Shown: piece by piece, positions 7,023-11,565 of the stretch | Position numbering within the stretch: the first letter of the stretch is position 1 | How the letters are laid out: each line of letters begins with the position of its first letter | Assembly (NCBI GenBank): GCA_030623665.1 | Contig: JAUXLO010000026.1 | Span: forward strand, 1 to 11,565 | Direction of reading: 5' to 3' | Source of the DNA: Planctomycetota bacterium | GTDB lineage: Bacteria > Planctomycetota > Brocadiia > Brocadiales > Bathyanammoxibiaceae | Length of the DNA stretch: 11,565 nucleotides | Position numbers and translations under genes: made by a program | Notes under the pieces: generated by a model | Told to the model about the DNA's origin: nothing | The model's input: the letters and a program-made list of their open reading frames with translations, nothing else | The model's database searches: none

Positions 7023-8357
7023 CTATTCTGTTGAACCATCACCTTCCTTTAGCTTCAAACCATGCAGGCCTAACTTCTCCTTTACCTCCTCAAGATACCC
7101 ACTCTTAAATGTCTTATGAGAAAGGAGCCCCTCTTCGGACTCAGATACAAGCTCACTAACGGTTTTAAACCCCAGCTTCTCCACGGCCTTTAGGGTGCGA
7201 ACCGATAATTCCAACATGGATAACGGAAGCTCAAGCATTTCAATCTCTTCAGCAGACCCGCCGGGGAGGCCCAAAAGTGACCTGCTTATATCCAGGGCCT
7301 GCCCCAGAGACAACCCCTTCTGCGACAGCACGCCCTTTATCTCATTTAAGGATGTCTCCCCGAAATTCTTATAAGACAGCAGGTCCGACTCTGTCACCAA
7401 GGTGAGATCCTTCAGAGTATTGATATTCATCCGTTCCAGACAATTCTTACTCCTTACCGAGAGTTCAAAATCCGATATGGGTATGTTAAGGACCTCACTC
7501 TCTCTGTCCTTCGCCTTTATCCTCTCCTCATCGTAGTACATATTAAGGGCCGACCTTGCATCCTTCAGATAAAGGCATGCCTTTTCGTTGCTGGGATCTG
7601 CCCTGAGCACGGTCTCAAAACACGCTACTGCCTTTTCATAATCTCCACGGTCTTCATACAGTGTACCGAGGTTGATAAATACGTTGGTAAAGGTAGGGGA
7701 AAGTTCCTCGCATTTCTCATAATATTCAACGGCCTTTTCGTCCTCCCCCTCAAGGTCGTAATTATAGGCGATACGAAAGTGGGCACCCGCATGCTCAGGG
7801 TCAAGCTCCAACGCCTTTTCGTAATGGGACATGGCCTCAACGTATTCCCCCGCGTCCTCAAGGCAGCAGCCCCATTGGTAGTGTAATTCAGCCTCGTCTC
7901 CATGGGCCTTAGAAAGTTGCTCCGCCCTCTTCAAGGCCTCTTTAAGCATACCCCCCTTTCTCTTTACTCCTATTAGGTCCATCTCCAGGTCTAAGTCCAT
8001 CGCACCTTCCTTTTTAGACCTCTCAAGGTAATCCAGAGCCTTCTCATACTCCCCTAATTCCTCATAACATTTCCCCAGAAAATAGGTAGCGGCCTTTCGT
8101 GTCTTTACCTCCTCTAGGGCCTCCAAGGCCTCCTTTACACGTCCCAATAGCCAGAGGCCAATCCCCAAGCTCTGGTACAGCACCTTCGTCTTTGCAGCGT
8201 CCTGGCTGCTCTTTATAGCCTGCGAGAACCTTTCTACTTCTTTCTCTAGTTTTTCCTTTTCCTCTACCGAGGTGTAAATCCTCTTCCTCAATAGTGTTAC
8301 ATCATCCTTTGAGATACCCTCGGAATCCAATATGCTTGCATCAACCGCTATATCCAT
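7023..8357 (-). CDS. TPR protein with two C-terminal RNA-polymerase-alpha-CTD-like modules
   Basis: A 444-residue soluble protein with no signal peptide or membrane segment. Residues about 25-60 are charged and probably helical or coiled-coil. About 55-280 hold at least five or six tetratricopeptide repeats, clearest at 155-188, 190-221 and 224-257, suggesting a protein-binding scaffold. Residues 290-352 closely resemble the C-terminal domain of RNA polymerase alpha (ISDFELSVRSKNCLERM, then KNFGETSLNEIKGVL). Arg302, Asn305 and Cys306 match E. coli R265, N268 and C269; K298 is replaced by Thr. Residues 376-436 are a second, weaker copy (LELSVRTLKAVEKLGF) that keeps the Arg (387) but not the Asn/Cys. 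The ATG has AAGGAGGG just upstream. A role in transcription, by binding DNA or RNA polymerase, is inference; such fusions are, to my knowledge, known in planctomycetes. No gene symbol is known to me. Confidence 0.88.
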   Translation of the reverse strand: MDIAVDASILDSEGISKDDVTLLRKRIYTSVEEKEKLEKEVERFSQAIKSSQDAAKTKVLYQSLGIGLWLLGRVKEALEALEEVKTRKAATYFLGKCYEELGEYEKALDYLERSKKEGAMDLDLEMDLIGVKRKGGMLKEALKRAEQLSKAHGDEAELHYQWGCCLEDAGEYVEAMSHYEKALELDPEHAGAHFRIAYNYDLEGEDEKAVEYYEKCEELSPTFTNVFINLGTLYEDRGDYEKAVACFETVLRADPSNEKACLYLKDARSALNMYYDEERIKAKDRESEVLNIPISDFELSVRSKNCLERMNINTLKDLTLVTESDLLSYKNFGETSLNEIKGVLSQKGLSLGQALDISRSLLGLPGGSAEEIEMLELPLSMLELSVRTLKAVEKLGFKTVSELVSESEEGLLSHKTFKSGYLEEVKEKLGLHGLKLKEGDGSTE

Positions 8358-8390
8358 ATTCCCTCCTTAAAACAACGGCACACAGGGGGC

Positions 8391-8423
8391 ATGTCCTCTG
8401 AAACGCTTTCTCCGCAGGGACAT
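8391..8423 (-). repeat. Hairpin in the 5' leader of the TPR/alpha-CTD gene
   Basis: ATGTCC-CTG pairs with CAG-GGACAT (9 bp with one bulged base) around a loop of about 14 bases, 33 bases before the start codon in the transcript from the predicted minus promoter. It is not followed by a T-run. A role in mRNA stability or control is only a guess. Confidence 0.35.
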
Positions 8424-8491
8424 TGCTCGCAAAAGGCAGAAACAAAGAGGTAGGTTGTAACGTGTAATCATCAACCATTTTGTAGATTGCA

Positions 8492-8520
8492 AATATATGC
8501 AATACAGGCCAGAATTGCAA
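8492..8520 (-). promoter_or_regulatory. Predicted sigma70-type promoter of the TPR/alpha-CTD gene
   Basis: On the minus strand, TTGCAA (8515-8520) is followed after 17 bases by TATATT (8492-8497). This would give a leader of about 130 bases. The -10 lies within a TTGCA/TGCAA inverted repeat (8488-8502 region), which might serve as an operator. Confidence 0.5.
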
Positions 8521-8529
8521 CTAAAATTT

Positions 8530-8544
8530 ATCTGATTTACAGAT
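8530..8544. repeat. Perfect inverted repeat between the two divergent promoters
   Basis: ATCTG and CAGAT arms flank five A/T bases. The element abuts the -35 of the plus promoter and lies nine bases behind the -35 of the minus promoter, a natural position for a regulator of both. The surrounding stretch (8520-8544) is A/T-rich and also resembles an UP element, the site normally touched by RNA polymerase alpha-CTD. Confidence 0.4.
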
Positions 8545-8573
8545 TTGACTGTGCACTAAGTCTATGGTATAGT
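8545..8573 (+). promoter_or_regulatory. Predicted sigma70-type promoter of kdsA
   Basis: TTGACT (8545-8550) and TATAGT (8568-8573) are separated by exactly 17 bases: five of six matches to the -35 consensus and five of six to the -10. Transcription would start near 8580, leaving a leader of about 58 bases before kdsA. Confidence 0.7.
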
Positions 8574-8624
8574 ACCTCTTGAAGATGATACCCCTTTGTA
8601 AAAGGAAGCATTAAACAACCGCAT

Positions 8625-8630
8625 AGGGGA
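8625..8630 (+). promoter_or_regulatory. Shine-Dalgarno (AGGGGA) setting the ACG start of kdsA
   Basis: AGGGGA ends seven bases before the ACG at 8638. No ATG, GTG or TTG occurs in frame between the upstream stop (TAA at 8599) and the GTG at 8695, so this site points to initiation at ACG. Confidence 0.5.
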
Positions 8631-8637
8631 TAAACCT

Positions 8638-9477
8638 ACGAAGCCCGTCCGTATAAAAAACTTCTCTTTTGGGCCTGACACACCTCTGGCCGTTGTGGCT
8701 GGCCCTTGTGTAATTGAGACAAGAGAAACCTGCCTTAAAATAGCAGAGAGGCTAAAGGGTCTTCTTCAAGATCTCAACCTACCCTTTGTATTTAAGGCCT
8801 CTTATGACAAAGCAAACAGAAGCTCCATAGATTCCTTCCGTGGCCCAGGACTTGATAAAGGCCTGGAGATACTTCAAGAAATAAAGTCTTCGCTGGACAT
8901 ACCCGTTCTCTCAGACGTCCACAACCCAGCAGAGGTAGCGAAGGCTGCCAAGGTCTTGGATATTATACAGATACCGGCATTTCTCTGTCGTCAAACAGAC
9001 CTCATCCTCTGTGCGGCAGAAACAGGCAAGCCCGTCAACGTCAAAAAGGGTCAATTCCTGGCGCCCTGGGATATGAAGCTGGTGGCCGAAAAGATCCTTA
9101 GTAAAGGTAACGACAAGATAATCTTCACCGAGAGGGGAACCTCATTCGGATACAACAATTTAGTCAGCGATATGAGGTCAATCGTCATACTGAGAGAGAT
9201 GGGTTATCCCGTACTCTTTGATGCGACACACAGCGTACAGTTCCCAGGCGGACAGGGAAGTTCTTCGGGGGGAGACAGGCACATGGTGGAACCCGTAGCC
9301 AGGGCGGCCGTGGCCGCAGGCGCCGACGGATTATTCCTAGAGGTCCATGAACAACCCGAAAAGGCCTTATGTGACCCGGAAACCATACTGTCTATCGAAA
9401 AGCTGCCTCACATGCTGGAGAAATTAAAGAAGATACGAGAGATAGTCCAGAAAGACACCAGAGACACTTCTGCCTAA
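8638..9477 (+). CDS. kdsA: Kdo-8-phosphate synthase (2-dehydro-3-deoxyphosphooctonate aldolase), metal-dependent type, probable ACG start
   Basis: KdsA condenses arabinose-5-phosphate with phosphoenolpyruvate to Kdo-8-phosphate, the precursor of the inner-core sugar of LPS. Motifs: AGPCVIET (21-28), FKASYDKANRSS (52-63), IQIPAFLCRQTDL, NVKKGQFLAP, FTERGTSFGYNNLV and DATHSVQFPGG. Counting from ACG, Cys24, His198, Glu235 and Asp246 all sit 13 positions after the Aquifex metal ligands C11, H185, E222 and D233, so this is the metal-dependent class. The first ATG/GTG/TTG in frame is GTG 8695, inside AGPCV, which would remove the N-terminal hairpin. The upstream in-frame sequence KPVRIKNFSFGPDTPLAVV matches the family, making the ACG at 8638, seven bases after AGGGGA, the best start (279 residues). 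The presence of kdsA implies a lipopolysaccharide outer membrane. Confidence 0.93.
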   Translation, partial: TKPVRIKNFSFGPDTPLAVVAGPCVIETRETCLKIAERLKGLLQDLNLPFVFKASYDKANRSSIDSFRGPGLDKGLEILQEIKSSLDIPVLSDVHNPAEVAKAAKVLDIIQIPAFLCRQTDLILCAAETGKPVNVKKGQFLAPWDMKLVAEKILSKGNDKIIFTERGTSFGYNNLVSDMRSIVILREMGYPVLFDATHSVQFPGGQGSSSGGDRHMVEPVARAAVAAGADGLFLEVHEQPEKALCDPETILSIEKLPHMLEKLKKIREIVQKDTRDTSA

Positions 9478-9741
9478 GTGGAGACCCATCCATTGCGCCT
9501 CAGAGACATCACAAGGACACCCCGGCGATTCCAACGGCTCTCCCAGATACTTCAGGTACTGGTGAGACACGGATTCGGCCACATGGTCTCAGGCCTCAGG
9601 CTCAGCCAGTACCTACCCATGGGAAGGCGTTTTCTAGAAAAGCAAATCACCCTGGAAGAAAAACCCCTTCCCGCGCGCTTTGTAACAGTACTGCAAGAAC
9701 TAGGGCCGACAGACTGGAGAAAACACCTTCATGTCTCTTGA
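9478..9741 (+). pseudogene. Truncated N-terminal fragment of a UbiB/AarF (ABC1) kinase-like protein
   Basis: An 87-codon frame starting with GTG immediately after the kdsA stop. The segment RFQRLSQILQVLVRHGFG, then LRLSQYLPMGRRF, ending VLQELGPT, resembles the first 80 or so residues of UbiB/AarF-family atypical kinases (usually about 550 residues, involved in quinone biosynthesis). In intact members ELGPT is followed by FVKFGQ, the start of the KxGQ nucleotide-loop region. Here the frame switches to an unrelated tail (DWRKHLHVS) and stops. The rest of the gene is not found in the next few kilobases, which hold a GGDEF-like gene and an acyl-CoA dehydrogenase. No convincing ribosome-binding site is seen. 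It is most likely a deletion remnant; a short functional protein is less likely. The family match was recognised by eye. Confidence 0.65.
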
Positions 9742-9764
9742 TAAATAACAGGAGGAGTAAAATT

Positions 9765-10259
9765 ATGGAAGTCCGCGACCGCAACCTGCTGGAAGTACTA
9801 CTTAAATCTGAATTCGACCGTGCCAAGAGACATGATCTGCCCCTGTCTTGCATCATGTTGTGCATATGCGACTTAACAGAGAATATTAAGAAACGTGGCG
9901 CGGGTTTTCTTGACACCATACTCGAAGAGTCGGTAACTCTCCTCTCAGGCATGGTGAGAACCTCAGACATTATAGCACTCTACACCAAAAAAACGTTCCT
10001 TATAGTGCTACCCATGGTAAATACCGACAGCACCGCTTTCGTAGCACAGAGAATCCACCGGACGTTCGCACAATACAAATTTTCAGACCAAGCCATTCCA
10101 GAGAAAATAACCGTAATTATGGGCAACGCCAGTATCACCGACAAGGAGATGAGTTCCCCGGAAGACCTGATACGTTGCGCAGAAACCGCCCTCGAACGGG
10201 CCAGGTCACAGGGTGGAGATACCCTATGTCTGTGGAGAGATTTGATAGAACAGTCTTAA
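9765..10259 (+). CDS. Small degenerate GGDEF-domain protein with retained RxxD I-site
   Basis: The 164-residue soluble protein is essentially a lone GGDEF (diguanylate cyclase) fold: KSEFDRAKRHDLPLSCIML (14-32) matches the first helix and strand, and the C-terminal part has the LIRCAETALERARSQGGD pattern typical of the LxxxADxALYxAKxxGRN end. The GGDEF signature is replaced by TKKTF (74-78) and the first metal-binding Asp is not conserved, so catalysis is not expected. RTSD (65-68) stands exactly five residues before that position, where the inhibitory c-di-GMP-binding RxxD of active enzymes lies, so it might sense c-di-GMP. The ATG at 9765 follows AGGAGGAG by seven bases; an in-frame TTG at 9738 has no such site. 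Function is inferred. Confidence 0.75.
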   Translation: MEVRDRNLLEVLLKSEFDRAKRHDLPLSCIMLCICDLTENIKKRGAGFLDTILEESVTLLSGMVRTSDIIALYTKKTFLIVLPMVNTDSTAFVAQRIHRTFAQYKFSDQAIPEKITVIMGNASITDKEMSSPEDLIRCAETALERARSQGGDTLCLWRDLIEQS

Positions 10260-10343
10260 AAGCTTATCCTGTCCCGCCTGGATATGGCCTCTCTCCATGC
10301 GACATAGCAAGACCTACCCAACCCACAACAGGAGGCAGTCCCA

Positions 10344-11507
10344 ATGGACCTTGAGCTGACCCCGGAACAGAAGGCGATAAAGGAGATGGCCCGGCGATTT
10401 GCCGAGGAGGAGATCGTCCCGGTCGCAAGAGACAACGACAGAAACTGCCGCTTCCCGCATGAAATAATAAAAAAGATGGTCCCCATGGGTCTGGTAGGCG
10501 GCCCCGTCCCCGAAAAATACGGCGGCGCCGGACTGGATTTCATCAGCCACGCCATAATCACCGAAGAGATTGGGAGGGCATGCTCCTCGGTGAGGACAAC
10601 GCTGTCCGTGCAGGTATCCCTCGTGGAGCTGTGCATCCTCAACTGGGGCACGGAGGAGCAGAAGCAGAAATACCTGCCGGCACTATGCCGGGGAGAGATA
10701 ATCGGGTGTTTCGCCCTTACCGAACCGGGTGCGGGCTCAGACGCCGCCAATCAGAGCACCAGGGCGGTCCCAACCGGAGACAAATGGGTCCTCAACGGCA
10801 CGAAGACATGGATCTCAAACGCCGGGGTCGCAGACATCGCCGTCCTCATCGCACGCACCAACACCGACACTAAAGAAAAACACGAGGGCCTGACGGCCTT
10901 TATAATAGAGTGCAAAAAAACAAAAGGATATTCCACAAGAGACATAGAGAATAAGCTCGGCCTGCGGTCATCAAATACGGCCGAGGTCTTTCTGGAGGAC
11001 TGCGAACTGCCTAAGGATGCCGAGCTGGGAGCGGTCGGACAGGGATTTAAAGTGGCCATGACCGGGCTTGACAACGGGCGCTTCAGTGTAGCCGCAGGCT
11101 GTGTAGGCATCTCCCAGGCATGCATAGACGCAAGCGTCAAATACGCAAAGCAGCGCGTCCAGTTCGACAGGCCCATCGGCTCCTTTCAACTGATACAGGA
11201 CATGATTGCCCGCATGGTAACAGACACCGAGGCCGCCAGGCTATTGGTCTATAAGGCCGCAGACGTAAAGAATAAAGGCCGACGAAGCACCCAGGAGACG
11301 TCTATTGCAAAATTTTTTGCCTCAGAGGCGGCCTTGAGGGCCGCCAACATGGCCGTGCAGATACCCGGCGGCTACGGCTACTCAGACGAATTCCCCGTGG
11401 AGAGATACCTGCGCGACGCACGCGTGGCCACCATATACGAGGGCACCTCAGAGATACAAAAGCTGATAATAGGAAGAGAGGTACTCGGCCTGAGGGCGTT
11501 TGCATAG
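10344..11507 (+). CDS. Acyl-CoA dehydrogenase (short/branched-chain-like)
   Basis: An FAD flavoenzyme that introduces an alpha-beta double bond into acyl-CoA thioesters and passes electrons to electron-transfer flavoprotein; the exact substrate cannot be read from sequence. The 387-residue protein spans the three ACAD domains: N-terminal helices (LTPEQKAIKEMARRFAEEE), the beta domain with FALTEPGAGSDA (123-134) and NGTKTWISNA (151-160), and the C-terminal helices with QFDRPIGSFQLIQDM, IPGGYGYSDEFPVERYLRDAR and IYEGTSEIQ. Glu366 in the YEGT motif is at the catalytic-base position of short- and medium-chain dehydrogenases. Length is typical. GGAGG lies eight bases before the ATG. The 84 bases before it hold no evident promoter. 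No ETF or other beta-oxidation gene is visible within the window. Confidence 0.95.
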   Translation: MDLELTPEQKAIKEMARRFAEEEIVPVARDNDRNCRFPHEIIKKMVPMGLVGGPVPEKYGGAGLDFISHAIITEEIGRACSSVRTTLSVQVSLVELCILNWGTEEQKQKYLPALCRGEIIGCFALTEPGAGSDAANQSTRAVPTGDKWVLNGTKTWISNAGVADIAVLIARTNTDTKEKHEGLTAFIIECKKTKGYSTRDIENKLGLRSSNTAEVFLEDCELPKDAELGAVGQGFKVAMTGLDNGRFSVAAGCVGISQACIDASVKYAKQRVQFDRPIGSFQLIQDMIARMVTDTEAARLLVYKAADVKNKGRRSTQETSIAKFFASEAALRAANMAVQIPGGYGYSDEFPVERYLRDARVATIYEGTSEIQKLIIGREVLGLRAFA

Positions 11508-11565
11508 TCCTTTATAGAAGGGATTGTACCAGAGGCGGCCCGCCGGGTCAGCCCTGCAGGCGGAT
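11508..11565. other. Non-coding tail after the acyl-CoA dehydrogenase
   Basis: G+C-rich stretch with no recognisable gene. It contains the 8-bp palindrome CCTGCAGG but no T-run, so a terminator cannot be called before the window ends. Confidence 0.3.

Noticed and set aside
8585..8614. Nine-codon ATG frame in the kdsA leader
   Set aside because: No Shine-Dalgarno before it and no attenuator-like structure after it.
10256..10750. Minus-strand 164-codon frame over the start of the acyl-CoA dehydrogenase
   Set aside because: Antisense shadow of a clear acyl-CoA dehydrogenase; no motifs and no start signals.
1..11565. CRISPR arrays, tRNA/rRNA genes, transposases, toxin-antitoxin or phage genes
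   Set aside because: Looked for regular repeats, tRNA-like arms and typical protein motifs on both strands; nothing convincing was seen.

Overview
The window looks like a chromosomal stretch from a Gram-negative-type (diderm) bacterium of moderate G+C. My best guess is a planctomycete, possibly of the anammox order Brocadiales. The reasons are a tetratricopeptide protein ending in RNA-polymerase-alpha-CTD-like repeats, a SpoIID-family protein in an organism that also carries kdsA (Kdo, hence LPS), and a ruv-que-tgt-sec cluster with divergent sequences. This placement is an inference from gene content and is not secure.

Left part (1-6868, all minus strand): a tightly packed cluster read right to left as ruvC-ruvA-ruvB-queH-spoIID-tgt-yajC-secD (secD runs off the left edge). 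It combines Holliday-junction processing (RuvABC), the last steps of queuosine tRNA modification (Tgt base exchange and QueH reduction of epoxyqueuosine), a predicted cell-wall glycan-cleaving lipoprotein (SpoIID family) and the Sec accessory proteins YajC/SecD. Two junctions (tgt/yajC and ruvB/queH) are 4-base ATGA overlaps sharing the same 11-mer. queA, commonly found next to tgt, is absent from the cluster.

Middle (6869-8637): a strong rho-independent terminator separates the cluster from a minus-strand gene for a TPR protein with two tandem alpha-CTD-like modules. Upstream of that gene lies a 280-base divergent control region. It holds two well-formed sigma70-type promoters facing opposite ways, each with a 17-base spacer, and a small palindrome between them.

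Right part (8638-11565, plus strand): kdsA (metal-dependent Kdo-8-phosphate synthase), a truncated UbiB/AarF N-terminal fragment starting right after the kdsA stop, a small degenerate GGDEF-domain protein that keeps an RxxD inhibitory-site motif, and an acyl-CoA dehydrogenase.

The most unusual observations are these. (i) Two genes, spoIID and kdsA, seem to start at non-canonical codons (CTG and ACG), each 7 bases after a good Shine-Dalgarno sequence. In both cases the first ATG/GTG/TTG would cut off essential N-terminal sequence. (ii) The TPR-(alpha-CTD)2 protein sits at a divergent promoter region. (iii) UbiB has been truncated just before its KxGQ region. (iv) The GGDEF protein has lost its active site but keeps the I-site. 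(v) RuvA is divergent. I saw no CRISPR arrays, tRNA or rRNA genes, or insertion sequences.
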